64,000 bases of DNA from Rotaria macrura (taxonomy: Eukaryota; Rotifera; Eurotatoria; Philodinida; Philodinidae), in the NCBI GenBank assembly GCA_900239685.1, contig OENT01000633.1:26524-90523 (forward strand), in the 5' to 3' direction. The notes below the pieces were generated by a model that saw only the letters and a list, made by a program, of their open reading frames with translations, did not search any database and had not been told where the DNA came from. Positions within the stretch are counted from its first letter, which is position 1. Each line of letters opens with the position of its first letter. A program made the position numbers and the translations under genes. Positions 24,912-39,200 of the stretch are shown in pieces.

Positions 24912-25126
24912 CTTCGTTTTGTTTGTTGCAATTTCTTCTTTTTTTTACTATCGACTCTGATTGGCAAGCATGCCTGTTTCGCATGAATCATCTGCATACG
25001 AGCCAAAAAAAAGAAGAAATAACAAAAAAGAAAAAATCGATCTTTATTTCTCTTATTTTTTTATTTAACATGTCAACAGAATTGATCTATTCGTGGAAAT
25101 AATCTGAATGTATTCATTTATTCTCA

Positions 25127-28100
25127 ATGATTATAAAAATGTTTTATTATTTCATATATACTCTTATACTATTTATTGTTCAAAATTCATCTGAACAATA
25201 TATATTAGGCACTCATTTCTATGTCAATCAAGATAATCTACTCATTGATAATACATTAAAAACAGTTTCAACACTAGCAAGACCATATGATCTTGTTGCA
25301 TTTATTGGGCAAACTGAACGCTTGGCACGCATCGATTATTTACAAACATACATTGATGCTGTCGATGATGTTGTTGAACAATCTTCACGGCAACAACAGC
25401 AACCAAATGAATTATTGAATGATAAACAAAATGCAAATGACAAATGTAATGATTTTATGAACGATGGTGAATCATCCATATTTAAAATTCTGAAAACAAA
25501 TCTTTACGATACATTTCATATACCATTCGAATTAAAAAATATATCACACAATTATACAATCAATGAAAAATTAAAAACAAAAATTTTATCATGCAACCAT
25601 TTCTGTCAGACTGACACGAGTAAGTGAGATTTATTGATTTCATTTTCAAATCTATTTGTTTTATTTTTTGTTACAATAGATCAATTAACATTTGACCATT
25701 TACCAAGTATTTCAACACGTTATGATGACCAACAAGCAATACGCATTGATGATGAAGATATTATTAGTCTAACTACAACAAATTATGACAAACAAGCTCT
25801 ATGGTCAATCAACGAATTAAGTCATAATCATACATCATGGTTAGCATATGTTTATATGAGTCGGTATTTCAATTCGAACTCGTCGTATAATAAAGCTATT
25901 GATTGCTTACGTTGCGCACTGATTTATGGAACAAATCATGATGATATTATATTAGTTGAATTAGCTAATATTGTGTTCCGTTACGGTTATATACGTGATG
26001 CAATTATATTTATCGAGCAAGCATTAAATTATCACTTACGATTAAAAATAAGCAATGTATTGTCATTATTTATTCGTTCGATATTACATTACTATTTAGG
26101 AAATCTATGCACTATTGATAATCGATTTTTATTAGCTATTCAATTTTATAATAGAACAAAAATATTATTAGAAAGAATAACAAAAATTATCGATGAACAA
26201 CAGCTTGAAGTGTAAGTTGAAACTGAGGCATTAATGAAAATAAATCTTATGTTCTACTTAGATGATTGTTTGAATACAGTTGTAGAAACAGAATGTTCTT
26301 TCTATTAGAGTTACAGTGAACTAATTTTTGCGTTCATTAATCAATCGTTTGTATACATACGTGATAAATAGTTCTGATTATAATAGAAAGGATTCACTGG
26401 TAAAATTCGTGGCATGTGTAATGAAATTTTGCAATAGAGATAAGATTAGAATGTTTCGTATCAATCTAAAGCTTTAATTAAAGATCATAACAGTAGCTTA
26501 TTTTCTTATGATGTAAAACTGTCTATTATGGTGCATGTTTGTTAAGAATGTCAGTTACAAGTGAAAAGAAAAGGTTCTATCTAAATCACGACGAGAAACA
26601 GTTCGAAATTGTCGAATGCTTGATATAAATTCTAATGAGATGAGAATGTTAACAATATTTCTCAAGTTTTTCGTAGGAAAAGTCTTCGGCAGTCTCATCG
26701 ATGCAAATTGACATGTGGTTAAAAGGTAGCCTTTATATCTGGTGGGTTCAATAAAAACAAATAAAAATTTTCGACAAGATCTAATCAAAAATTCTTAGGA
26801 TGTGATGAGATTCAGTAGAATAGGTTTGATCCTAGAATACATATCGTACTTCCATGAAACTTCAAAAGAGACAAGTAAATCAGATTCTTATTATTTGAGC
26901 TTGTTTTTATCCTGTAATAAAAGACTGGTACGATTTTCAATCTTAAACATAGTGTTCTTCCTATGGAAGAACTCTTAGAATAATTCTTTTATTGAGTGTC
27001 AGTGGGCAACATCAAAATGGCTCATTTTTGTAATAATGAACTTTTGCAATGGATTCTGACTTTGCCGAAATTTTGATGTACTGCAAACTAATCCTTAGTG
27101 ATTTTCTTGGATTCAAGCCGGATGAAGTATTTTCACATTCGTTACTGAATTTTATAGAACGATTTTCGGGGAATCGCATTTTCATTATTGCTTGTACAAA
27201 TTGTGAGAGTTTTGCCGGGCTGCCATGGGGTGTTGTATAGACTTCTCTTACTCCTGGCTACTCCTTGATGCACTTTATATGAATTCGAGAAGGAGTCAAC
27301 AATCGCACATTTTGTAATTTTGTGATACTTTTTCCGTCATAAAAACTTGTTTTGGCTGAATTTAAAATTTATAACAGTTCGCGTCGTTGCAACGAACTTC
27401 TCTCAGTTTTACTTCCACGCCAATGCATTATTTTAGCTCTTCTATTCATTGATATTTATCATAGAACTTTCCAAACTGATATTAAATCATTCAAAACACA
27501 AAAATTAGAAACCATACTGTTTTTCCCTTGAATGAGTTCCTAAAGTAGTCTTGAGTGTATAAATAAAATGAACAGGTAGATCTTATACTTGTTCATAAAT
27601 ACGACTCATTCTTTCTCATGTGTTGTCGAAGTGTCCATCGCAACGATTACTTTATTTTTATCGATCAGAGTTCAGTAAATATGACATGTCAACAAAGAAA
27701 TTTTTTGTTTCTGGATAAGATTTTTAGGATGTTATTCAAATGGTTCGATGTTAAGTTCGTATGTGTGAATTCTGTCCCTCGATTCTTTTTTATGAATACA
27801 AAGCCAATTTGAAAGAACACTAGGCAGCGTCTGATTCAGTTTAAAATCTCCAAGGACAACAAAATTTTATTAGATTATACATTATTTTAATTATATTTAT
27901 TTTTAAGTTGCATCCGAGTTCGAAATTTGATTCATCCGTTTAACGAGTGTATTTGGTACTCAATGAACGGTTTTCTTTTTTGATTGAGATGTCTTAAACA
28001 TGATATTTCAATTGTTGTGAGCATTCTCTATCAGATGCTTTTTGTGAATGCCTTCTAAATCAATACGATTTCATTGAAATATGTAGTCTTATATGATTTC

Positions 28101-31100
28101 CAATTTACATTTTTAGTCTTTCATCATCTTCTCTCGGTTCATTATCATTATCGTCGTTATCATCACTATCTCAACAAAAAATTGATGCACTTGATTGCCA
28201 TTTATCATTGGAACTATCATTACAACATAAACATCATATATTACAAACGAAACTCGCTCAGCTCAATCAATTACGATCAATAACTGATGAATTAATACAT
28301 TTAAATGCTATTATAAAACGTGATATGTCTAAAGGGCAATCATTTATTGATTATTTACGTCAGTTAAAAGATGAACAGAAACAAATAATATGTGATTGGA
28401 AAAAACGAAGACAACAAAAATCATTAAATCATCAATTATCGCACAATGCATTTTCAAATAGGAAAAAATATTCTACGTTAATGAAAAATGAAGAATACTG
28501 TTCTATTTATGATCAATATTCATTCAAAAATATAATCCTAAACAATATTACTATGAATAGCTATGATTGTCGATCACGTGATAATTTCATTACAATTGAT
28601 GATGATATCAGCACAAATGCTAAGCAATCATTAAATAAAAACCAGAATCTTATGTCACGTAAGTTATATACATATGTATAGAATTTTTGTTATTGAATAG
28701 GGATGCACTAGTTCAATGAAGCCGATATAAAAGGTGACCGATTTTTGGTATCTAAAACTACCAATGCTATAGGTCATTTAGAGTCAATCTTAATTAGGTT
28801 CACCAACGTTACTATCGAAGTTTACAGAAAGAGATGAAAAGAAAAGAGGCCTGTGAGAACTGGGAAAAAATCAGAGTTTTTACACCCCCACTCCCCCCCC
28901 CCGATGCATTTTTCTTTTGATCTAGTTTTGAAAAGCTCGATAGTAGCCTTGGTTAGTCTTATCGGAATTGGCTATCAGTGATCTGAAGGACTGGGGGTTT
29001 AGACATGAAAGATTGCTCATCTTTCAAATTGGTTTTTATAGGACTGGAACATCTCTATAAAGAAAGTGTCGATTTCTATTGGTTTAAGCACAAATATTTA
29101 CTAGGAATCGATATATAGAACCATATGTTACCCAATCGTACCCTCCTTATTGCATTAGGTGTAATTGTGTATTTCTGAATAATACAATGAAAGAAAAATC
29201 AGTTCGTCGTGACATTGAATATGACTCATCTTTATCGAAAATTAAGTACTGCAAGATTCTTACTTATTATACTAATGTTCTTCTATTCACCTCTTTTCTA
29301 CTAACATTAGATATGGCTCTTATCAAGCATCACATTTTCGAAGGACGAGATAAACTGTTCTAATTGCATCTTTATCAAAAAGTGTCCTTAATATATGTAA
29401 ACAAATAGAGTGATTATGTTTGTCTTCGTTGTTTTGTCCATGATGACAATCATATAGACAATAAGCAGCTTGTAGATCGAAAGAACTTGTAACATGTAGA
29501 CATGAATGTGTTTTGAATATTTTACGAAGAAAAAAGCATTGTTGTTGATTAAGTAACCATTAAAAATTCCCCGTGGTTTTAAAATTACTGGTGTAGGGTA
29601 CCAAAAAATAGATATTTGCTACGTAGCTTGGATTTGATCTTCTGCGAAAGAATAGTCTTTCACCTGAATATTGTATTAGACACTGTAACTAGTTATCGTC
29701 ATCAGATTGATGTAAACACTTTCTTTTTGGATTTTCTCAACTTTGGCCAAAACAAAAATATAGAAAGTAAAAGTATCGATACAAAATATACCGAAAGGTA
29801 AGTATGTAGGAAACTCGGCGTATCGAAAAATTGTAAAGCTGTCCGTGATTGAAGATATAATTTTCATTCACCCACATGACTTCCATTTACTCGTCGATAT
29901 TTTAATTTTGAACCACAAGTTAAATTAATAATTGTTTTTTGAAGACACTGCACCTGAATACTTGTGCTGATATGAAACTTTTCTTACAATTTTATTTTCG
30001 GTTTTCAGTAGTGAAGTTGTTCGCTGACAGTGTTCAGAAAATTGGTATTATACATTATATGAAGTAAAAGAAAGAAAAATTTTCTCTATGAAAAACTATA
30101 AAAAGTAATACGTTCGTTTATTAAGTTCCTGAAAGTAAGTTATGAAGAGTGAAATTGTGCTTGTCCTTTTTAATTGAAATTCACGTTATCATTTCTCATA
30201 AACTTATAGAAATAAACTTGGTACCGAAAAAACCTTTTAATGTATACAGTCTCGAATCAAAGACAATTACAATAGGAGACTTTTCTTCTGTGAAAATTAT
30301 TTGAAAACTTTGATTATTACCTACGTTCATATAGTTATTGAATATTTTAACGTGTCTTTTTTGTTTGTTTAATCATTTTTTTTTGACAGTACGTCTTGCT
30401 GCTCTTGAACGAACTCAATCATCATACATACTGGACGATGATAATTATCAAAGCGATTCATATGAAGTCACTGATCAAATAACATTTGCATCAACAACAA
30501 CATGGCCAACATTAACATCACGTTTACCGACGGAGGTTATTGTAGAACCAAAAGCAGAATTTATTTTAAAACAAGTAAATGAACTTTATCCTCCGCTTAA
30601 ACAAAATATTGTAGTCAAATTAAATGAACAACAATTACCAAGATATGAAGATTGTCAAATACATTACTACGGTCTACCATCAATAGGTGATTATCCAACA
30701 GTATGGCTACCATTAGAAAATAAAGGTTTATTAAATATAAAACAAGCATTTTATCATGGTCTTGCTCATCAAAATAAACGCTACCCATTGCCATGGTCAC
30801 CACCTATATGTACATTGCATAAATCTATCAATGAGCATTTATCAATTATTGAAAATCATCCTGTACTCATGCGCATATCACGCATGAAAGCGCCGACAAA
30901 TCGTTATGATACAAATATGTTATTAAATTTATATTTTTACATTGATTCAAGCATTGATGAACAATTACCAATTGAAGAATTTGGTCAACGTTTAAGATCC
31001 GTTGGAGAAAAACATGAACAACTGTTACCCGAATGGATTATTCATTTATTATCATCACTCTATTGGCGTGTGAATGGACATTTACCACATGCTATTGATT

Positions 31101-34100
31101 GTGGATTGAAAGCACATGAAATAATTATTAAACATAAAGTTTATAAGCAATGGGGTGATCTAACACTTGTTAATCTTGCTAACATTCTATATCTTTGGTA
31201 CGTAGACTATTCGAAATTTATATAGCATAAATTTTAACCATATGAAATTAGTTGAACAATTTTTTTGTTATTAAACAAAGGAACTTATTCTTAAAGTGTT
31301 CTTCGTTAAGAGAAGATAGTTAAAAGTGAATTACTGACAGTTTTTCTTAACATATTTCATATATTGAATAATTCTATCTGAACTCAGAATGTAGGAACAA
31401 TATTTAACATTGAGAACATCAATATAGTCAGCATATTCTAATGCAGATCGAAAGAAATTTAAAAAAGTCTTAAATATCAGTTTTATATGAGAGATGCATG
31501 ATTTTATGTAATACAATCAAATTTCACAGCTGATAGATAAGTCGAACTTAAGTTTTCTCAAAACTCCATACTGATTATTTTTGAGTTTCGCTATCACTCT
31601 ACCATGAAATCTTTCGACAAACTTTCGAATAATATATCATCGTAGAGTGATTATTGATTAAATGTATCATGAGATATGCTCAACTTATTTTTTTCGAACG
31701 ATGATTTCAATAGCTAAGATAATTAATGGTTAATTGATTACTTTTTCGATACTATCAAACCATAAAAATATTTTCACTAGTATAAATGTTTGACTAGATG
31801 CAACACGATCTCGTCATTAATTCTTTACCGTGTACATAGAGATAGGCTATTGATAATTCAATAGTAATATTAGAAGACAAATAACTTGAGAGTAATTCAT
31901 TTCTGTACGACATTTATTTGTTAAGTATTCATAGCATTGGAAAATTAAAATTAAAAAGTTTAATTATGAATATCTTCTGACAGATTTTTAAAAAAAGTGA
32001 ATATATCGATTGTTGAGAAATGGGCAACTTCACTACATCCCATTTCAACTCCGATGAGGAAAAAAAATGTTAACTCCATGTTTGAAGTTGCAAATTGCTG
32101 TCACAGTTCTCATAGTCAACAGTAGATGTTTGATATTGATTCTCAGTCAGGAATATATGAAACTAAAATTTCTGGACTTGGACACATATCTGACTTCGAA
32201 GAATACAATCTTGATAAATCTGCTAAACATTGAAATTGATTGTAATTAGCGAAGTTTTGATGCTTTCTAGATGAGCACTAAGGAGTCGCACATAATTCTA
32301 GATGTAAGTCCGTATAAACAAACGTATAGAATTGCAGTCCTCCAGTACAGTTTATGAAATTTTTCATGATGAATTCACGAAAAGTTATTTTCACTCGACA
32401 ATTCTTTTATCAAATAAAAACAAAGTCCAAAATTTAAGTATCAATAAATCTCATAGAAGAAAATTTGTACAAAACTCTCACTTTCCTCTCATCTAAGTTT
32501 GTCTAACCTACTGTTTCTAAGATTCATATTTTGGGCGATGAAAAAATGATATATATATATATATATATAACTAGGGGTAAATATGAAGATGCACTTGATT
32601 TAACTGAACAAGCTTATTCAATAAATTCTCATGAACCGATAACAAATTATTTATTGGGAAATTTGCTAGCATTAACAAAAAATAATCATACAGCAGCTCA
32701 AGAATATTATCGTCGTACATTAACAATCGATCCAACACATATATATGCTAGTCGACAACTGCGTCTTAGTTATTGTGATACAATGTATACATCATGGGAA
32801 TTGATGAGTTGTGCAAATGATAAAAACAACTATCATCAAAAATCAATACTAAGTGAAAGTATGAAACATAATTTGATGCTGTCTAATCAAAATTATAAAC
32901 TACATGATAATACTGTGTCTATAGCTAACGGTGCCACGTATTTGTCTTATCATTATCAAAACACTCAATGTATGCTTTCATTTTTTTCAATTTTAATTCA
33001 TTGCAATTATTATGCATTGTTTTCGTTTGATTTGTTTTAAGTGGAATATTGAACTGTTTAAATTTTCGTTGATATTTAATTTTAGGTCATCAATCGATTA
33101 TTGATAATCGTTCATCTATCGATCGTTGGCTTAATCGTTCATGTTTGACATCAACAATGAAACGTGAAGGATTACTAAATGATGCTCGACGTGCCTATCG
33201 TTCGTACGGTTTATGTTCATCGTCAACAATAAACAATAATCATCTCAGTGATGAATGTTCACGAGGTTATGCTGCTACAAATTATGGTCATGATATTGGT
33301 CACATAATTATTATTTATGATGACTCAAAGCAAACATTTGATCGTTCATTCATATTTACAAATGATTACGAGCAAATATTTTCAAAAGAAAGCAAATTAA
33401 AATGTATTATTTATGGTACAGGTAGAAAATCTTCGAAATGTTTCGAATTAAAATTAACCGATCCAAATGAATTGAATCCAAAACATAATTTGACATGGTG
33501 GCGTGATCCATCAACATTATATGAACATTTAAAAGAAATTATTGAAAAAATGAACTATCAATATGAATTAAATAATAGAACACAATTGAATTATGAGCAA
33601 AATAACAACAACAATAATAATAATAGTCACATGTATGAAAAGTATTTTGCCGATTATTATATTTTATCAGAAGATATTCAAGAAAAATATTTATTAAATA
33701 ATTATATTGCTATAGATAAAAATGACTGTTTAAATAAATCTATAATAACATATACACCTTATCTGTCAACATGGATATCACCACAAACGAAGAATATTTA
33801 TTTGAATCATACATTTTTTAAACAAATCAATAAAGAAAATATTGAAAACAACCAGCCGATTTGTTTATATCCAAGTATTGAACCAACAAATACAACGAAA
33901 AGTATCCAAATACTTGATTATATAATAAAAAAAGCAAATGGAAATTTAACCTTATATCGATCAGAAACCATACTCAGGCCGATTTTGTTAAATTTATTAT
34001 TTGAAAAAAATCCAACTATTATGAACAAAGCAGGTAAAATAGCTTTATCTAGTATAGATTTATGTTTCTACTTTGATTTGAATTAAAATCAAATAGTCAT

Positions 34101-35596
34101 TAGTAAAGATTTAAACAACAGAAAATGTGCCATGCGAGGCAGTTGTTCAATCAAACACTTTTGCTACAACTTGATATTAGTAATATTTTGAAGTCATCTT
34201 TCAGAATAACTACGAATACATTAACTCTCATAATTCGATTCCACTAAAGATACTATATGAAACACACATTAAGATCGACTATATCGAATAGTAAAGCAAC
34301 AGCATCTTGAATATTGAAACAAGAATCGTTGACTAATACTTTTTTGATTGGTTCGATTTATATGCACTCGTCTGTTGTACGTTACAATGCATAAAAAATT
34401 TGACCAATGTTTTATTTTCAACACAAGAAAACATACGTAAGATATTGGTCTGATTGATATTGATTATTGACAGTTTTTCCCATAGACAATATGCATGTTT
34501 TCTCATAAGGAAGAGTGGCAGACAATAAGTTCACATGATTAAATTAAAATTCCAGACGAATTCATTACAACTATTTTAAAGAGCATAAAATGTGAAATGC
34601 CTCCATTTTCTACAAGCTTATTTATAACTCGTACAAGTACCATAAACATTCGACTCAGATCTTTTGGTTTTGTAATACGCTCAAGTTTTGAACTGAAATT
34701 TATAGAAAATTTTATTTTTCATCTCCCAAATGGCACATAGACGTTTGTGCCAAGTACTTCAGAGACAGAAAATAATATCTATGATGTTATTCTTAGTCTC
34801 TGAATTCGGACAAAATCAATACTTAACATTGTGTTGGATAGTATAAGAAAGTCCATACAATTTGAATCGATTACTTGAAATATGAATTCAATGAATGAAT
34901 TCAAAGCTTCTATTTTAAAAATTTTAAGTTTAACATCATAGATAATTAATTTTTATGCTACTGTGAAAAGTCCTCTCATGAACTCTTCTGAAATAGTGCG
35001 ATGTTACTGCCACAACAACTGTCATCACCCGTTCGACAATTTAGATATCAGAAATGAGTTATTCAAATTTAGTGGATCGATTAGTATTTACCTGTGGTTT
35101 CATTTTGCATCGATTTTTGTTAAATAAAATCTATCGATTAGACGATAAACTATCCCTTGATTTTCTCTTAGGTGATGATAAAGTATTAATTGGATCTTTT
35201 CTTGCTGCTGGTCTTGATTCACCTACCTATAATACATCGTGGCTTTTTTATCATACGATTTCATTGTATTGGCGTCTCATGGGTAATGCATCTCAAGCAC
35301 TTAATTGTCTTTTCCAATCCTATGTATTATCACCAACAAAAGTACACGACTTGACATATTTGTCTATTGCGTTACTACTCTACAACAGTCAAATGAATAT
35401 AAATGAAGCTATCTATTTACTATATCAATCCTTATCGATCGATCCCAATGGTCTTGTTCTAACACATTTTACATTGGGCAATGCAATGGCAAGAAAAGAT
35501 CATTTAGAGTTTGCTGAACGATGGTATCAGTCAACATTAAAATTGAAACCGGATTTTGAACCAGCTAAACAACGTTTACGTGCTATACAATGTTGA
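25127..35596 (+). CDS. TTC17: Tetratricopeptide repeat protein 17 homologue
   Basis: TTC17 is a TPR protein needed for actin polymerisation and ciliogenesis in vertebrates, and it is secretory-pathway associated. Seven exons (25127-25619, 25680-26211, 28117-28658, 30390-31197, 32575-32930, 33086-34033, 35052-35596) join in frame to 4224 nt, 1407 residues against about 1140 in human. The N-terminus has a hydrophobic signal-like segment, then THFYVNQDNLLIDN, matching the family start (THWVVTEDGKI). Later landmarks are RPYDLVAFIGQTERL, TPR blocks at about 215-340, the conserved segment DCQIHYYGLPSIGDYPT followed by PLENKGL (about 615-650), a second TPR block at about 740-880, and C-terminal TPRs at about 1290-1400. 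Exon 33086-34033 is Asn-rich and poorly conserved. Four introns are 1-1.9 kb, unlike the 60-nt introns of neighbouring genes. RNASEK follows 242 nt downstream. Confidence 0.82.
26212..28116 (+). other. Long TTC17 intron (1.9 kb)
   Basis: It starts GTAAGT and ends TTTTTAG. Several 60-77-codon open frames occur on both strands, none recognisable or bounded by convincing splice sites. No inverted repeats were noticed. Confidence 0.55.
28659..30389 (+). other. Long TTC17 intron (1.7 kb) with a poly-C run
   Basis: It starts GTAAGT and ends TTGACAG. It contains a C-rich tract around 28885-28904. No coding or RNA gene was recognised. Confidence 0.55.
31198..32574 (+). other. Long TTC17 intron (1.4 kb) ending in a TA microsatellite
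   Basis: The 3' end carries an AT dinucleotide run at 32549-32568 immediately before the acceptor AACTAG, where a polypyrimidine tract would be expected. The acceptor is supported by frame continuity, because TG plus G restores the Trp codon. No gene was seen inside. Confidence 0.6.
34034..35051 (+). other. Long TTC17 intron (1.0 kb)
   Basis: GTAAAA donor, ATATCAG acceptor. No gene or repeat was recognised inside. Confidence 0.5.
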
Positions 35597-35795
35597 TTGT
35601 CAAATACATATTTAATATATACATGCTGCTTTTTCTTTTTCTTCCGTCCAAGCAAAATTTCTTTTTCTTTCATTTCCTTTTCATTTTGTTTTTGTATTAT
35701 TTTGGTTGAACAGTCACCTGGGTGGTTTGTGTGTCAGACAATTTCTTTCGAATCTCAGCTATCGAATGAATAATAAAAATCTGTTTTCTTTTTTC

Positions 35796-35797
35796 AG
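35796..35797 (+). promoter_or_regulatory. Possible trans-splice acceptor of RNASEK
   Basis: A strong polypyrimidine tract (CTGTTTTCTTTTTTCAG) ends at 35797, 41 nt before the RNASEK ATG and 201 nt after the TTC17 stop. It is either a spliced-leader acceptor or the end of a 5' UTR intron. Confidence 0.35.
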
Positions 35798-35838
35798 ATT
35801 CGATATTTTTCTTCATCGAAAGAGAAACTTAGTTCGCT

Positions 35839-36240
35839 ATGATTAGGTGGCCGATTTGTGGACCAAAATTATCTTTGTGTTGTTCGATTTTATCCACTTG
35901 GGGTATAGTGCAGCTTACGCTGATGGGTATATTTTTCTTCGTACAAGCTGCACCATTATTAGATGACTTTGAACTTAATGAAGAACAATTGAAAAAAGAA
36001 AATTTTGAAATAAGTCTTCAAAATACATATAGTCAATCTGCATACAATTGTTGGATTGCAGCATTTCTATATGTTGGTGTATTGGTTTTTGCTGGTTCAC
36101 AATTTATGAAAAATCAAAAACAATTAACCGGATCTCCTATTTCAACATCTATGGGATCACCATTCACTGGTGTTGCAACAGAAGAGAATGGCTTTAATCG
36201 ACAATATGGAATGCAATATAATGATGAACAGAATGAATAA
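35839..36240 (+). CDS. RNASEK: Ribonuclease kappa
   Basis: Single-exon, 133 residues. RNASEK is a small two-TM protein first described as an endoribonuclease and associated with the vacuolar ATPase in endolysosomal membranes. The N-terminal signature CGPKLSLCCSILSTWGIVQL corresponds to the family [20 protein letters not shown]. TM1 spans about 13-36 and is followed by the acidic luminal loop LLDDFEL-E. The conserved YSQSAYNCWIAAFLYV begins TM2 (about 65-88). The C-terminal 45 residues are polar and longer than in vertebrates (about 98 aa total). AATAAA-type signals occur after the stop. Very short spacing to TTC17 suggests co-transcription. Confidence 0.85.
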   Translation: MIRWPICGPKLSLCCSILSTWGIVQLTLMGIFFFVQAAPLLDDFELNEEQLKKENFEISLQNTYSQSAYNCWIAAFLYVGVLVFAGSQFMKNQKQLTGSPISTSMGSPFTGVATEENGFNRQYGMQYNDEQNE

Positions 36241-39200
36241 GAAATGAAAAAGAGTCAAAGAAAAAACAAGAATAAAACAAGCAATATTTAAACAGTGACA
36301 GATGATTTTATTTTTCATGTTGTACATGTGTTCGTATAAAAGAATAATAATTCATATTTGTTGTATTGTTTGTCAAAACGTAAAATTGTTTAACATATTT
36401 ATCATCTACTAATCAATAAATTATATATGTATATGTGGACATTATATTGTGCAGATATGTTTTCTTGTTAGTTGATGCTTTAATGTTTGAGAAAAGTCGA
36501 GTTGTTCCAATATTTTCTTATGTAAAAAAATGTCGTATTCAACGGTGAAACTGATTCAAGGTTATATATGAGAATACTTTTGACTTTCTCTCGACAATTT
36601 CGTTTACAGAGGTCATTGCATAATCTACAATTGCCTCTATGTATGAAGTACACATGTTTTTGTATGTAGACAGTAATTCGCAAAAACAAAGAAGAAATTT
36701 AATTCACAGGAACAATAAAACGATACATGAGTCAATTGTTTCATTCGGAATTAGTAGAAAAACTTGACTTCAATGTTCGGGTGTACGGAAACTTCTTCAA
36801 CATAAATTAAAATTAATTTGCCATGTTTTCTTTTTAAAAACGAAATCATTTGTGATTTGGTGTAATTTGATTCAAAGAAAAGCATACAATTTTCAAGATT
36901 CTTCCAATATTGTAGTTTTTTCTCTTTCAAGTACAAAATATATAATAGATCCTTGCACGTCAATAAGTAGGCAAAACCCTTTTTTGCTTTCAACAAGTAT
37001 CGCGTCTCGAAGAAAACGAGAAAAAGAAAGATTGGCATCATTCTTCTTCCAACAACTCCTTTGCGTTTGAGCACCAAGAGACTTGATCGTCTATCATAAC
37101 TTTTTAAGCTTGATTTATCAATAAATATTTATTCTGAAAGGTTTGTAATGTTTTCATACATTGTACTCTTAGAATATATGATATAAGTAACATGAGTAGA
37201 TGATGAAAAATTCTAAGAATTATTTTATTGATAGGAGAGCGCTATAAATAATCATCGTAAAGAATTCATAGTTTTCCGATTCATAGAGAAAAATATTCGT
37301 TGTCATAAATTTGTTTGAAAACTATTCTATGATAACATGTCGTGAGTATCGAAACATGTTTAAAGTGTCTTTAGGAGCTACACAAAAATACCTGTATATT
37401 CAAACTGAAATAATAAAAGATAGTATGCTAAATTTTGTTTTGTCTAGTACTGAACTTTTCAACATTACGTAACTCAGACTATCAAATACTTAAGTTAGTA
37501 TCAAAATATTAGAAGAAGAAAACTGCGCACTGCATTTTAGATAATTAATCCTTCTTCTACAATGCTCAATGAATTTTTTTGCATACTACGTGACATTTTA
37601 TTTTTTCTAATATGCTTCAATAAAAAAAATAACTCGATTACATATAAATGCACGTCAAAAATGAATCTTCCCGAAATTGAATACATCAAGAACTTTGATT
37701 ATTACTAGTCCCTTGATTATCATAAACACTTCTTCCTAGTTAAAGCTATTATGAAAATAATATTAATTACAAATAAACTCGATGACTGGAGTATAGATAT
37801 GATTTGATATGTCTAGTATGTTGTCTCTTAGCGATAAAAACATATCATAGAATAATTGAAATAAAAACAATTTCCGTCATGCGTGAAAGTTTCCCTCTGA
37901 ATGTCAACAGGCTGCAAAGAACTCTTTTATTCAATCTTGTTCTATTAATATTTGTGCTGTCGACATTGTCGTATTCAGTTTTTGAATAGAAAGTTTGCTT
38001 AACTATTAAGAAAATTATGGACACTAAATGATGAGTTATTGACATACAATACTGGCAATGAAATGGATATAGAACGGCTGCAATACTCGTTATTGTGTAT
38101 AAAAAATTTGAAGTATTCTAGAAAAACATGAAATTAATAAAAGAAAATAAAACTATAAATATTTCTCATAGTACGATTGTAAAAATCATTCCATATGCAT
38201 AAAAGATAGGGCTTCATTTGAGAAACAATCATTTCATAAATTACTGTTAACGAATTCAAAATGGTCAAGCATCTACCGCTCTTTCTAAATCTAGCTGCTT
38301 TGAGTTAATGTTGAACATGTTTCAAGTTATTCCAAAATTTAAATCTTTAAAAAGAATACATTCTCAAAGTGGTTTATACAAAGATTGAAACTCAATATTT
38401 ACATATTGAGTAAAAAGTAAAAGCTTTTGAAATAGTTATTGTTCGCTTATTTTTGGAGATGAACATATTTGAAATCGAATATGACGAGCCGAGATTCATG
38501 TAACCAAATTTCTAGATGAGTCTGATGTATTTATTGCAGCATAAAATATTAATCATGTAACATGATAGAATATAGATTGTTTTGTTCAATGAACTTATCA
38601 TGCTAATCTATTTTCATTTATCTACATAAATGAGCAGAACGCTCGAAGAAAAAAGAGGTAGGACAAAACTTCAGACTATATGAAACCGTGTAAATAAATA
38701 TCTTATTCTAGCATTCAGCAACATAGCATGTTTCAAAATCTAATTGATAACGATATTTATACTATTGTATTTATTTAATATTCTGATTTAACCAGAGTAG
38801 TACTAGATAGACAAATTATTTCATACTTCCTCTTTAAAAAAAAGTGATCTCTTGAGACATCATAATTCTTGTCAATCATGCTGGAAATAATAAGTTGTTT
38901 CCTTCAACTGCGTTGGAAATACTCCTGCATAAATCTAAGCATAGATAGTAATTTTCTTTTGACAGTAATTATCCGTTTGATCAGTGAATTTTCTGAAATT
39001 TTGCACACATCCTATCATGGTTATGGTAGGAAGAAGAAGACCATCTAAACATTACAATTACCATCAGATTTAAGATTTTACAATAAACCTGTCGAATATA
39101 GACCTAAAAAGTTACTTTTCTCATTGAAGGATAAAATTAGTTGATGTTTACTGAACAAATGACATCATAAACATAAAGCTCACTTAATACTTCTATTTCA

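Larger units (their letters stand above)
18820..25126. other. Gene-poor intergenic region (6.3 kb)
   Basis: No recognisable coding gene on either strand; the longest frames are 60-84 codons without family resemblance or splice context. It holds a short (TA)n run near 19295-19315 and one small inverted-repeat element (20121-20350). An AAGATGGCG motif lies at 24903, upstream of TTC17. Parts of 20700-22250 look like relict repeat sequence, but no second copy is visible here. Confidence 0.5.

Noticed and set aside
27049-27240. 63-codon frame in the long TTC17 intron
   Set aside because: Plausible composition but not bounded by usable splice phases and not recognisable; skipping it keeps TTC17 in frame.
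36751-37077. Minus-strand 108-codon frame
   Set aside because: Lys/Phe/Leu-rich translation of AT-rich DNA, no family resemblance or splice context, and an overlapping frame of similar quality on the other strand.
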